DNA from: Streptomyces sp. SCSIO 75703
GTDB lineage: Bacteria; Actinomycetota; Actinomycetes; Streptomycetales; Streptomycetaceae
Length of the DNA: 64,000 nucleotides
NCBI RefSeq assembly: GCF_036607905.1
Contig: NZ_CP144555.1
Location: 6,448,001 to 6,512,000 of the forward strand
Direction of reading: 5' to 3'
Shown here one piece after another: positions 36,395 through 49,251 of this stretch (its first letter is position 1; each line of letters opens with the position of its first letter). The notes below the pieces were generated by a model that saw nothing but the letters and a program-made list of their open reading frames with translations, ran no database searches and was not told the origin of the DNA. Both the position numbers and the translations under genes were made by a program.

Positions 36395-38626
36395 TCAGGG
36401 GAGCGACGGCGCGTCCGGCGCGAGCCACACCGTGGCCAGCGGCGGCAGCGTGATCCGGACCGCGCCGTCCTGCGGCGCGACCGGGCCGGGCCGGGTGACG
36501 CCGCCGCCGCCGTACTTCGCGTCGTCGGTGTTGAGGACCTCCCGCCAGGCGGCGGGGCCCTCCGGCACGGCGAGCGCGTAGTCGTGGCGGACGACGGGGG
36601 AGAAGTTCGACACCGCCAGCAGCGGGGCGCCTGCCGCGTCCAGCCGCAGGAAGGCGAGGACGTTGTCGTCGGCCGCGTCGACCCGCACCCAGCGGAACCC
36701 GGCCGGGTCGGTGTCGCGCTGCCACAGCGCCGGCGTGCGCAGGTAGCGGGTGTTGAGGTCCCGGACGAGGTCCCGCACCCCGCGGTGGTCCCCCGCCGAG
36801 TGGTACCCGTCGTCCAGCAGCCACCACTCGGGCCCGTGCGCCTCGGACCACTCCCCGCCCTGGGCGAACTCCTGTCCCATGAAGAGGAGTTGCTTGCCGG
36901 GGTGGGCCCACATGAACCCCAGGTAGGCGCGGAGACCGGCTCGCCGCTGCCACCAGTCGCCCGGCATCTTGGACACCAGGGCCCGCTTGCCGTGCACGAC
37001 CTCGTCGTGGGAGATCGGCAGCACGTAGTTCTCGCTGTACGCGTACACCATGGAGAAGGTCATCTCGTGGTGGTGGTGCCTGCGGTGCACCGGCTCGTGG
37101 CTCATGTACTCCAGCGAGTCGTGCATCCAGCCCATGTTCCACTTGAACCCGAACCCGAGCCCGCCGGTGTCGGTCGGCCGCGTCACCCCGCCCCAGGCGG
37201 TCGACTCCTCGGCGATCGTCACCACCCCGGGGCAGCGGCGGTAGACGGTCGCGTTCATCTCCTGGAGGAAGGCGACCGCCGCCAGGTCCTCCCGTCCGCC
37301 GTACGCGTTGGGCTCCCACTGGCCGGAGTCCCGCGAGTAGTCCAGGTAGAGCATCGAGGCGACGGCGTCCACGCGCAGCCCGTCGACGTGGAACTCCTCG
37401 CACCAGTACACGGCGTTCGCGACGAGGAAGTTGCGCACCTCGGTGCGGGCGAAGTCGAAGGTGTACGTCCCCCAGTCCGGGTGCTCGGCGCGCCGGGCGT
37501 CACCCGGCTCGTACAGTGGGTCACCGTCGAAGCGGGCCAGCGCCCAGTCGTCCTTCGGGAAGTGCGCCGGCACCCAGTCCAGGATCACGCCGACGCCGGC
37601 CCGGTGCAGCGCGTCCACCAGGTACCGGAAGTCGTCGGGGGAGCCGAGCCGCGCGGTCGGCGCGTAGAAGCCGGTGATCTGGTAGCCCCAGGACGGGCCG
37701 TAGGGGTGCTCGGCGACCGGCATCAGCTCGACGTGGGTGAAGCCGAGGTCCCGCACGTAGGCGGGGAGCACGTCGGCCAGTTCGCGGTAGGAGAGCCCCG
37801 GGCGCCAGGACGGCAGGTGCACCTCGTACACCGAGAACGGCGCCTCGTGCACCGGCACGGCACCCCGGCGGCTCATCCACTCCGCGTCGCCCCACGTGTG
37901 GTGCGAGGCGGTCACGACCGAGGCCGTGGCCGGCGGCTCCTCCGTCCGGCGGGCCATCGGGTCGGCCTTGAGGAACCGCTGCCCGTGCCGGGAGTGGATC
38001 TCGAACTTGTACCGCGCGCCCTCCCCGATCCCGGGCAGGAACAGCTCCCACACGCCGGAGGAGCCCAGCGAGCGCATCGGGAACGCCGTCCCGTCCCAGT
38101 GCGTGAAGTCGCCGGCCACCCGCACCCCCAGGGCGTTCGGCGCCCACACCGTGAACCGGGTGCCCGTCACGCCCTGGTGCGTCATCGGCTCCGCGCCCAG
38201 CGCCCGCCACAGCCGCTCGTGCCGGCCCTCGCCGATCAGGTGCAGGTCCATGTCGCCGAGCGCGGGCAGGAAGCGGTACGGGTCCTCCGTCTCCCGCTTG
38301 TCCTCCCCGTACGCCACGGCCAGCCGGTACGCCGGGATCTCCGGCAGTTCCAGGACGCCGGAGAACAGTCCGTCCCCCTCCGGGACGAGGGCGTGCCGCT
38401 GTCCGCCGACGACCACACTCACCCCGCGGGCGTACGGGCGCAGCGCCCGGAACGCGATCCCGCCGGGCACCGGGTGGGCGCCGAGCAGGGCGTGCGGATC
38501 GTGGTGCGCGCCCGCCAGCAGCCGCCCGCGGTCGCCGGGATCGAGGGGCGGCGCCGTGCCGCACGGCCCGGTGACGGGCGGGACGGGGCCGGACGGCTCG
38601 GGGAGGGTGGTGTCGCGCAGGGCCAC
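36395..38626 (-). CDS. glgB: 1,4-alpha-glucan branching enzyme
   Basis: A 743-residue GH13 branching enzyme that makes alpha-1,6 branches in glycogen-like glucan. It has an extended N-terminal region, a CBM48 domain (about residues 120-230), the catalytic barrel and a C-terminal beta domain. The catalytic triad motifs are FHVDGLRVDAVASML (nucleophile Asp), VTIAEESTAW (acid/base Glu) and LPISHDEVVHGK. The length is normal for the actinobacterial form. The GTG start at 38626 is three bases after the mak stop, so it is the last glucan gene of the glgE-treS-mak-glgB operon and supplies the branched product. Confidence 0.96.
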   Translation of the reverse strand: MALRDTTLPEPSGPVPPVTGPCGTAPPLDPGDRGRLLAGAHHDPHALLGAHPVPGGIAFRALRPYARGVSVVVGGQRHALVPEGDGLFSGVLELPEIPAYRLAVAYGEDKRETEDPYRFLPALGDMDLHLIGEGRHERLWRALGAEPMTHQGVTGTRFTVWAPNALGVRVAGDFTHWDGTAFPMRSLGSSGVWELFLPGIGEGARYKFEIHSRHGQRFLKADPMARRTEEPPATASVVTASHHTWGDAEWMSRRGAVPVHEAPFSVYEVHLPSWRPGLSYRELADVLPAYVRDLGFTHVELMPVAEHPYGPSWGYQITGFYAPTARLGSPDDFRYLVDALHRAGVGVILDWVPAHFPKDDWALARFDGDPLYEPGDARRAEHPDWGTYTFDFARTEVRNFLVANAVYWCEEFHVDGLRVDAVASMLYLDYSRDSGQWEPNAYGGREDLAAVAFLQEMNATVYRRCPGVVTIAEESTAWGGVTRPTDTGGLGFGFKWNMGWMHDSLEYMSHEPVHRRHHHHEMTFSMVYAYSENYVLPISHDEVVHGKRALVSKMPGDWWQRRAGLRAYLGFMWAHPGKQLLFMGQEFAQGGEWSEAHGPEWWLLDDGYHSAGDHRGVRDLVRDLNTRYLRTPALWQRDTDPAGFRWVRVDAADDNVLAFLRLDAAGAPLLAVSNFSPVVRHDYALAVPEGPAAWREVLNTDDAKYGGGGVTRPGPVAPQDGAVRITLPPLATVWLAPDAPSLP

Positions 38627-38629
38627 GGG

Positions 38630-39991
38630 TCAGTCTCCTCTCGCGGCGAGTCGTTCGATCGCCGCCATGGGTACGGGAAGCCAGTCGGGACGGTGGCGGG
38701 CCTCGTACAGCACTTCGTAGACCGCCCGGTCCGTCTCGTAGGCGCGCAGCAGGCCGTGCTTCTCGCGGGGGTCCCAGCCGGCCCGGGAGGCGTACCCCGC
38801 GCAGTACGCCTCGCGGCAGCGCAGGGCCCATTCGGGGCGCCACGGGCGGCGCTGGCGGGCGGCGTAGTCGAAGGAGCGCAGCATGCCCGCGATGTCCCGC
38901 ACCGGGGAGTGGGCGCTGCGCCGTTCGGACAGCGGCCGGGACGGCTCGCCCTCGAAGTCGATGACGAACCAGTCCCGGCCGGCCCTGAGCACCTGACCCA
39001 GGTGGAGGTCGCCGTGGACGCGCTGGTCGGGCGGGCCGCAGTCGCAGCCGGCCAGCGCCGCGAAGGCTCCCCGGAGCCCGGCGACGTGGGGCCCGAGCGC
39101 GGGCACGCAGTGCGCGGCGGCGGTCAGCCGTTCGGACATCGCCGCCGCCGTCCGCGTGTTCTGCCCGGCGGGCGCGGCCGGGAAGGCGGAGGCCAGCGCC
39201 AGGTGCACGTCGGCGGTGGCCCGCCCCAGCGCGTGGGCCTCGGCGGTGAAGTCGTCCCCGCGGCCCAGCGCGGCGAGGGCGAGGGTCCAGCCGTCGTCGG
39301 CGTCGGGCAGGAAGGGCTGGAGCACGCCGAGCGTCGCCTGGTACGGACGGGTCGTGCGCAGCCACGCCACCGGCGCGGGGACCCGGTCGCAGCCCTGCCG
39401 GGCCAGCGCGCCCGGCACCTCCAGGTCCGGGTTGACGCCGGGCTGGATCCGCCGGAACAGCTTCAGGATGAACTCGTCCCCGTACACCAGCGAGGAGTTG
39501 GACTGCTCGGCGTCCAGCAGCCGGGGCGCGAGACCGGCCGGCACCTGTCGGGCCGGGTCCCGTTCGAAGCGGAGCGGGCCGGCGGTGCCCGGGTGCCGGA
39601 GGCGTTCCAGCAGGAGCTGGGCGGTGCGCGGGTCGTGCAGCGCGTCGTAGACCGTCCGTCCGGCCAGCGGCCCTTCCCGCACCCGGCCGACGAGCGCCCG
39701 CCCCAGGTGCGGTGCCGGGCGCTCGCGGACGGTGAGGAGGAGCTGGTAGCAGTCGCCCGCCGGGGGAGTGCCGCCGGGGGCGGGCACGGGGCCGTGACCG
39801 GTGTGGACGAGCAGGTGCAGGCAGCCCGGGAAGAGCTCGGTCATCGACAGCAGGGCGAGCTCGGCCACGGGCCGGTCCTTGCCCGCGAACCAGCGCTGGC
39901 GCGGCAGCCAGTCCCGCAGCAGCCCGCCGAGCGAGACCATGGGCTCGGCGAGGTGCGTGGCCCTGGGGCGCGGGGGAGCGGTCTTCTGCAT
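38630..39991 (-). CDS. mak: Maltokinase (Mak/Pep2)
   Basis: A 453-residue kinase that phosphorylates maltose to maltose-1-phosphate, the GlgE substrate. The eukaryotic-like kinase core has the catalytic loop VHGDLHLGQVL and the metal-binding VIDFEGEPSRP. An N-terminal cap domain starts LLRDWLPRQRWFAGKDRP, typical of Pep2/Mak. It follows treS by 28 bases and precedes glgB by three; in some actinobacteria TreS and Mak form a complex or fusion, so separate tandem genes here are the expected Streptomyces form. Confidence 0.95.
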   Translation of the reverse strand: MQKTAPPRPRATHLAEPMVSLGGLLRDWLPRQRWFAGKDRPVAELALLSMTELFPGCLHLLVHTGHGPVPAPGGTPPAGDCYQLLLTVRERPAPHLGRALVGRVREGPLAGRTVYDALHDPRTAQLLLERLRHPGTAGPLRFERDPARQVPAGLAPRLLDAEQSNSSLVYGDEFILKLFRRIQPGVNPDLEVPGALARQGCDRVPAPVAWLRTTRPYQATLGVLQPFLPDADDGWTLALAALGRGDDFTAEAHALGRATADVHLALASAFPAAPAGQNTRTAAAMSERLTAAAHCVPALGPHVAGLRGAFAALAGCDCGPPDQRVHGDLHLGQVLRAGRDWFVIDFEGEPSRPLSERRSAHSPVRDIAGMLRSFDYAARQRRPWRPEWALRCREAYCAGYASRAGWDPREKHGLLRAYETDRAVYEVLYEARHRPDWLPVPMAAIERLAARGD

Positions 39992-40019
39992 GGTGACGCG
40001 TCCTTTCCTCGGCCGGGGG

Positions 40020-41734
<1,715 letters not shown>

Positions 41735-41738
<4 letters not shown>

Positions 41739-43732
41739 GAGGCTCCCGGCCCTTCGGTGTGCGCAGCTGCGGCGGACGGGCACGGGACGTGGAAGACGTG
41801 CGCGGGTGCCCGGCCGGGCTCCAGCCGCACGTAGTTCGTCTCGCCCCACTGGTAGGTCTCGCCGGTGAGTTCGTCGTGGACCGGCGTCGACGCGTGCCGG
41901 CCGAGGCCGAGTCGCGGCATGTCGAGGGAGATCGTGGCCTCCTGGGTGTGGTGGGGATCGAGGTTGACGACCACCAGGACCACGTCCGACCCGGCCCGCT
42001 TGCTGTAGACGATGACCTGGTCGTTGTCGGCCCGGTGGAAGCTCAGGTTGCGCAGCCGGCGCAGCGCGGGATGCTCCCGGCGGAGGGTGTTGAGGCGGGT
42101 GATGAGGGGGGCGAGGGTGCGGCCCTCGCGGGCGGCGCCGGCCCAGTCGCGGGGGGTGAGCTGGTACTTCTCGGAGTCGAGGTACTCCTCGCTGCCGGGG
42201 CGCAGGGGGGTGTTCTCGCAGAGTTCGTAGCCGCTGTAGACGCCCCAGGCGGGGGAGAGGGTCGCGGCGAGGACGGCGCGGACCTCGAAGGCGGGACGGC
42301 CGCCGTGCTGGAGGTAGGCGGGGAGGATGTCGGGGGTGTTGACGAAGAAGTTCGGCCGCATCGAGGCGGCGGACTCCCCCGTCAGCTCGGTGAGGTACTC
42401 CGTCAGTTCCCGCTTGGTGTTGCGCCAGGTGAAGTACGTGTAGGACTGCTGGAACCCGATCTGGGCGAGGGTGCGCATCATCGCGGGCCGGGTGAACGCC
42501 TCGGCCAGGAACACGACGTCGGGGTCGGCGCGGTTGATCTCGCCCAGGACGCGTTCCCAGAAGACGACCGGTTTCGTGTGCGGGTTGTCCACGCGGAAGA
42601 TCCGGACGCCCAGGCCCATCCAGTGCCGCAGCACCCGGACGCTCTCGGCGACCAGGCCGTCCATGTCGGTGTCGAAGGCCACGGGATGGATGTCCTGGTA
42701 CTTCTTCGGCGGGTTCTCCGCGTAGGCGATGGTGCCGTCGGCGCGGTGGTGGAACCACTCGGGACGCTTGTGCACCCAGGGGTGGTCCGGCGAGCACTGG
42801 AGGGCGAAGTCGAGCGCGACCTCCAGCCCCAGCGCGCGGGCGCGGCCCACGAAGTGCGCGAAGTCGTCCACCGTGCCCAGCGCGGGGTGCACGGCGTCGT
42901 GTCCGCCCTCCGGCGAGCCGATCGCCCACGGCACACCGACGTCGTCCGGAGCGGCGGTGAGGGTGTTGTTGCGGCCCTTGCGGTGGGTGGTGCCGATGGG
43001 ATGGATCGGCGGCAGGTAGACCACGTCGAAGCCCATCCCGGCGATCTCCGGCAGCCGTCGCTCGGCGGTCCGGAACGTGCCGTGCGGCTGCTCCGGGGTG
43101 CCCTCCGAACGCGGGAAGAACTCGTACCACGCGCCGTACAGCGCCCGTTCCCGCTCCACCAGCAGCGGGAACGGCTCGCTGCTGGTGACCAGTTCCCGCA
43201 GCGGGTACCGGGCCAGGACCGCCGTCACCTCCGGCGCGAGCGCCGCCGCCAGCCGCTCGGCCGCCGGCAGCGCGTCGTCCCGCAGTGCCTTCGCGGCGGC
43301 CGTCACCACCGGCCGGCCCGCCTTGCGCGGCACGCCGGCCGCCGCCCGGCGGAACAGTTCGGCGCCCTCCTCCAGCACCAGCCCCGTGTCGAGGCCCGCC
43401 GGGATCTTGATCCGGGCGTGCTCGCGCCAGGTGGCGAGGGGATCGCCCCACGCCTCCACCCGGTAGGTCCAGCGCCCCGGGGCGTCCGGGGTGACCTCGG
43501 CGCCCCAGCGGTCCGTGCCCGGCGCCAGCTCCCGCATCGGCGTCCACGGTCCCGGCCGCCCCTCGGGGTCCTCCAGCACCACGTTGGCGGCCACCGCCTC
43601 GTGGCCCTCGCGGAACACGGTCGCGGTGACCTCGAACGTCTCGCCCGGCACCGCCTTCGCCGGCCGTCTGCCGCCCTCCACCGCCGGGCGGACGTCCCGC
43701 ACCGGAATCCGCCCGATCTCCACAGTCCTCAT
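41735..43732 (-). CDS. glgE: Alpha-1,4-glucan:maltose-1-phosphate maltosyltransferase
   Basis: A 665-residue GH13_3 enzyme that extends alpha-1,4-glucan with maltosyl units from maltose-1-phosphate. It has an N-terminal beta domain (about residues 1-115), a helical S domain and the catalytic barrel. The predicted nucleophile is Asp382 in FRVDNPHTKP and the acid/base Glu411 in FLAEAFTRP; the 29-residue spacing equals that of characterised Streptomyces GlgE. RNNTLTA and PPIHPIGTTHRKGRNN belong to the substrate region. It heads treS-mak-glgB, and 55 bases separate it from the upstream DUF5133 gene. Confidence 0.96.
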
Positions 43733-43787
43733 CCGTTCTCACCTCCGCCGTGCTCGACGCCGGGCCCGACCGGCCCGGCCGGATGGG

Positions 43788-44108
43788 TCACGCCACGCCG
43801 GAGGGGGCCGTCCGCCCCGACGGGGCGAGCCGGTCCACCGCCTCCGGGGCCCGGCGCGGCGTCCGGACGCCGCGGGGCCGTTCGCCCTGCTCCCGCAGGT
43901 AGGTGACCAGGGTGGTCCGCAGGTACCGCTCCGCGGCGTCCGCGGCCTCGCGTGCGCACCGCTTCCCCATGAGCACGCAGAGGGTGTAGCCGGAGTCCTC
44001 GAACGTCGCCCGCACCGCCACGTCCGCGGGCGACGCGAGCATCCTCCGCTCCCAGGCGCGGAAACGCCGTAGCTGCCGGGCGACTTCGGTCTTCGCGGGG
44101 AGCAGCAT
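43788..44108 (-). CDS. DUF5133 family protein
   Basis: A 106-residue protein of the Streptomyces DUF5133 family, opening MLLPAKTEVARQLRRFRAW and containing FEDSGYTLCVLMGKR and AAERYLR motifs. It is small, basic at the N-terminus and probably cytosolic, with an Arg/Pro-rich tail. ATG at 44108 is preferred, with AAGGTGG eight bases before it; GTG at 44120 adds four residues. It lies 55 bases upstream of glgE on the same strand and so may be the first gene of that operon. The role is unknown. Confidence 0.82.
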   Translation of the reverse strand: MLLPAKTEVARQLRRFRAWERRMLASPADVAVRATFEDSGYTLCVLMGKRCAREAADAAERYLRTTLVTYLREQGERPRGVRTPRRAPEAVDRLAPSGRTAPSGVA

Positions 44109-44231
44109 GGTGCCGGCCACCTTTCGGGACGGTCGGTACGGGCGTCGAGTTCTTCACACATGGTGCACGGACAGTGACGCGCCGTCTTGTTGGATCTTCA
44201 ACAGTGCGCGTGGGCGTGGTGACGGGCGGTG

Positions 44232-44246
44232 TTCGTGTTGCACGAA
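44232..44246. promoter_or_regulatory. Perfect TTCGTG-N3-CACGAA dyad in the divergent glucan-gene promoter region
   Basis: The 15-bp inverted repeat lies in the 261-base gap between the DUF5133-glgE operon and the glgX pair. A half-site TTCGTGTT recurs at 44298-44305, and a second dyad TGTTG-N5/6-CAACA lies at 44189-44203. The size and spacing suit a dimeric repressor controlling both directions. No regulator gene is adjacent, so its protein is unknown. Confidence 0.5.
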
Positions 44247-44369
44247 TGGACTACCGATCGCACGCTGGAGTCACTCAGAAGCGATCGACGCTCACGCTTC
44301 GTGTTCGGGGAACCCCTCCCCCAAGGGACGGGGATACGGCGCGAGCTGTCGCGGTGAGGAGCCAAGACG

Positions 44370-44875
44370 ATGGAGACCGCAGTGCCCTGCTACTACCACC
44401 TCGACGTGGAGGTGACCCCGGACCGGGTCGGACAGGTCAGGCGCATCCTGGCCGCCCACCTGCGCCACTGGGACCTGGAGAACCTCGTCGAACCCGTCTG
44501 CTCGGGGGCGGAGATGCTGCTTTGGGGCATCGACGAGCACGCCAGCGACAAGAACACGTCGATCGAGCTGTGGTGGAACCGCCAGCACCTCATCACCGCC
44601 GTCGGCGGGCGCGACCGGGCCCTGCGGCCCGACCAGGACCTGCGCGGCTGCCTGCGGCACCTCGCCGCCACCAGCGACGGCTGGGGGTGCTGCGCCACCG
44701 GCACCGGCGCGAAGGTCATCTGGTTCTCCCAGCGCGCCCGCGCCGGCGAACGCGTCCCGCTGGTGCCGAACCCGCCGGAGCCGATCACCCGGGAGGGGCT
44801 GCGCCTGCCCCGCACGCTCCTGCCGGCCGCCCGTCTGGCCGCACCGGCCGCCGCCGGTGTCCCGGAGGGGGCCCG

Positions 44876-44879
<4 letters not shown>
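44370..44879 (+). CDS. Degenerate GHKL-ATPase-like protein coupled to glgX
   Basis: A 169-residue protein. The stretch from VGQVRRILAAHLRHWDLENL to about residue 90 follows the helix/strand order of Streptomyces RsbW-like ATPases. However, the N-box glutamate/asparagine and the G1/G2 nucleotide boxes are not recognisable, so it probably does not bind ATP in the standard way. An Ala/Pro-rich tail ends the protein. ATG at 44370 follows GAGGAG by eight bases. Its stop overlaps the glgX GTG by four bases (GTGA), which means translational coupling and perhaps a regulatory subunit role. The family is inferred from topology, not from conserved catalytic motifs. Confidence 0.6.
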
Positions 44880-47065
<2,186 letters not shown>

Positions 47066-47117
47066 GCCGCCCCGCCGACAGGACGCCGGCGGGGCGGCCC
47101 GACGGGTGACGGGCGGC

Positions 47118-47921
47118 TCAGCGGGGCGCCGGGCGCACGGTCACCGTGAACTGCGCGCCGTCCACGTCCCGCAGCACCGCCTCGTCCTCGCGCACCGCCA
47201 GCACCCCGCCGCCGTGCACCTCCGCGGCGCGCGCGCACGCCGCGACGTCCTCGACGGCGAAGTGCACCTGCCAGTGCGGCCGGATGGCCGGGTCGGGCGC
47301 CGCCCCCAGCGCCCCCGACACGATCCGCGCCACGACGTGCCCCTGGTTGCGCAGGACCACCTCGCCGCCCTCGTACTGGACCTCGCAGTCCCCCTCGGGG
47401 TCGGCCCAGCCGAACACCTCGCCGTAGAAGATGGCGGCGTCGAAGGCGTCGCGGGTGTGCAGCCGGATGAAGGCCGGCTGGGCGGTGCGCCAGGTCTCCC
47501 ACTCCGTGAACAGCTCGCCCTCCCAGATGCCGAAGGTCGCCCCGTCCCGGTCGGCGAGCAGCGCGCCCCGGCCCGGCGGCAGGGAGATCGGCCCGACCGC
47601 GGCGGTGCCGCCGCGCTCCTGCGCCCGCGACACCGCCTCGTTCGCGCTGCGCACCGCGAAGTACGGCGTCCAGGCCACCGCCATCTGCCACATCCCGGCC
47701 ACCGCGGCGATCCCGGCGACCGGCCGCCCGTCGGCCAGCGCGATACGGAAGGGGTCGCCGAGCCGGGCGGGACGCCACTGCCAGCCCAGTACGGCCGAGT
47801 AGAACTCCTCGGTGACCTTCAGGTCGCGGCTGGTCAGGCTGACCCAGCAGGGCGCCCCGAACACGGAGTGCGTGGAGAGGGTGCCCCGCCGGCCGGCGGG
47901 GGAGGTCCTGTGGTCGTTCAT
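47118..47921 (-). CDS. Two-domain VOC (glyoxalase-fold) protein, CFP30B-like
   Basis: A 267-residue protein with two tandem vicinal-oxygen-chelate domains (about residues 22-135 and 145-265), each opening with a segment like CWVSLTSRDLKVTEEFYSAVLGW or FIRLHTRDAFDAAIFYGEVFGW in the family position. The layout matches the mycobacterial CFP30B-type glyoxalase proteins and Streptomyces hydroxylase-annotated homologues. The metal ligands of true glyoxalase I are not all evident, so the substrate is unknown. The ATG at 47921 lies about 75 bases after a predicted start from a consensus SigB-type promoter, which suggests stress induction. Confidence 0.85.
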   Translation of the reverse strand: MNDHRTSPAGRRGTLSTHSVFGAPCWVSLTSRDLKVTEEFYSAVLGWQWRPARLGDPFRIALADGRPVAGIAAVAGMWQMAVAWTPYFAVRSANEAVSRAQERGGTAAVGPISLPPGRGALLADRDGATFGIWEGELFTEWETWRTAQPAFIRLHTRDAFDAAIFYGEVFGWADPEGDCEVQYEGGEVVLRNQGHVVARIVSGALGAAPDPAIRPHWQVHFAVEDVAACARAAEVHGGGVLAVREDEAVLRDVDGAQFTVTVRPAPR

Positions 47922-48002
47922 GTCAGTCGCGTCCTGCTCTCGTCCGCGGCGGGCGCCGCTCTCCACCAGTGTCCGGCCGCGGCGGTGGGGGGCGCCTGCC
48001 GG

Positions 48003-48026
48003 GTACCCCGGCGGCACCGCCGAAAC
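48003..48026 (-). promoter_or_regulatory. Consensus SigB-type promoter for the VOC gene
   Basis: On the minus strand GTTT (48026-48023), a 14-base spacer and GGGTAC (48008-48003) match the Streptomyces SigB consensus GNNT-N14-16-GGGTAY at every specified position. The start would fall near 47996, 75 bases before the VOC ATG. The -10 element is part of a GGGTACCC palindrome; no matching -35 exists for the plus direction. Confidence 0.65.
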
Positions 48027-48146
48027 GGTGGTCCCGGCGGCCCGTACGGCGCAGTGGCGCCGGGCCCCGCATCTGCGCACGATGGACCCGTCGGAGCGGT
48101 ACCGCGCGGCGCGGGCGTCGCTCACCCGCCGGACCCGGAGGTGGCC

Positions 48147-48476
48147 ATGTCCCCGGACGATGACCCGGACCAGATCTTCGCGCTCCAGGAGCAGGTGCGC
48201 CAGCTCAAGGAGGCCGTCGTCTCGCACGCCGTCGTCGACCAGGCGATCGGGATGATCGTGGTGCTCGGCCGGGTGGGTCCCGACGAGGGGTGGGCCGTCC
48301 TGAAGGAGGTTTCCCAGCACACGAACACCAAACTGCGCAATGTCGCGGAGACGATCCTCGTCTGGGGCCGCACCGGCGTGATGCCCGAGCCGGTCCGGGC
48401 CGCCCTCGAGGACTCGCTCGACCGCCACGGACCCACCCGCGTGCCGGGCGACCCGCCCGTCATCCGGTCTCGGTGA
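48147..48476 (+). CDS. ANTAR-domain protein
   Basis: A 109-residue protein made largely of one ANTAR domain (about residues 20-75; VDQAIGMIVVLGRVGPDEGW and NTKLRNVAETIL). ANTAR domains bind paired hairpins in RNA to prevent termination, usually under control of a receiver or GAF domain; here the sensory partner is missing, as in many Streptomyces stand-alone copies. GGAGGTGG precedes the ATG by a few bases. Its 3' end overlaps the convergent sigma-factor gene by 17 bases, so the two messages are complementary at their ends. Confidence 0.85.
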   Translation: MSPDDDPDQIFALQEQVRQLKEAVVSHAVVDQAIGMIVVLGRVGPDEGWAVLKEVSQHTNTKLRNVAETILVWGRTGVMPEPVRAALEDSLDRHGPTRVPGDPPVIRSR

Positions 48477-49251
48477 GGATCTCCTCGCGGATGCGGTCGA
48501 AGCAGCCGCTGAGCAGCCGCGAGACGTGCATCTGGGAGATCCCGAGCTGCTGGGCGATGCGGCTCTGCGTCATCCCCCGGAAGAAGCGCAGGTAGAGGAT
48601 GGTCCGCTCGCGCTCGGGCAGCGCCTCCAGACAGGGCCGCACGGCCACCCGGTCGACGACCGTGTCGAAGGCGGGGTCGGGACCGCCGAGGGCGTCGGCG
48701 AGGGCGTACCCGTCGGTGCCGGGCATCTCCGCCTCCAGCGACAGCGCGGAGAAGCACTCCAGGGCCTCCATGCCGGTGCGGACCTCGTCCGTGCTCAGGT
48801 GGGCGTGCTCGGCGATCTCCTCGATCGTGGGGGAGCGGCCCGGTGTCGTCTGGGCGAGTTCCTTGGCGGACCGGCGGACCCGGTTGCGCAGGTCCTGGAC
48901 GCGGCGCGGCACGTGCAGCGTCCACATGTGGTCGCGGAAGTGCCGCTTGATCTCGCCGGTCACGGTCGGCACGGCGTACGCCTCGAAGGCGTGGCCGCGC
49001 TCGGGGTCGTAGTGGTCGACGGCCTTGACCAGGCCGAGGGCCGCCACCTGGTACAGGTCGTCCAGGCTCTCGCCGCGTCCCCGGAAGCGGACGGCGATCC
49101 GCTCGGCCATGGGCAGCCAGAGCCGGATCAGCTCGTCCCGCAGCGCCTTGTGCTCGGGCCCGTCCGGCAGTGTGGCGAGCCGTTCGAACGCCGCTACGGT
49201 GTCGGGGGCGTCGTCGTGCGGATGGGGCTTGGTTCTGCCGGCGATACGCAT
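48460..49251 (-). CDS. RNA polymerase sigma factor, SigB/SigF/SigG family (second copy in window)
   Basis: A 263-residue group 3 sigma factor paralogous to the one at 13.6 kb. Region 2 (LDDLYQVAALGLVKAVDHYD and FEAYAVPTVTGEIKRHFRD) and region 4 (QQLGISQMHVSRLLSG) are intact, and the N-terminus is shorter. GAGGAGGTG precedes the ATG by six or seven bases. The nearest signalling gene is the convergent ANTAR gene, not an anti-sigma gene, so its regulator is probably encoded elsewhere, perhaps one of the RsbW-like ATPases in this window. It may read the SigB-type promoters at 31.1 and 48.0 kb, but several paralogues share that consensus. Confidence 0.92.
   Translation of the reverse strand: MRIAGRTKPHPHDDAPDTVAAFERLATLPDGPEHKALRDELIRLWLPMAERIAVRFRGRGESLDDLYQVAALGLVKAVDHYDPERGHAFEAYAVPTVTGEIKRHFRDHMWTLHVPRRVQDLRNRVRRSAKELAQTTPGRSPTIEEIAEHAHLSTDEVRTGMEALECFSALSLEAEMPGTDGYALADALGGPDPAFDTVVDRVAVRPCLEALPERERTILYLRFFRGMTQSRIAQQLGISQMHVSRLLSGCFDRIREEILTETG

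Noticed and set aside
48001..48008. GGGTACCC as a plus-strand SigB -10 element for the ANTAR gene
   Set aside because: The plus strand has no GNNT at 14-16 bases upstream; only the minus direction fits.
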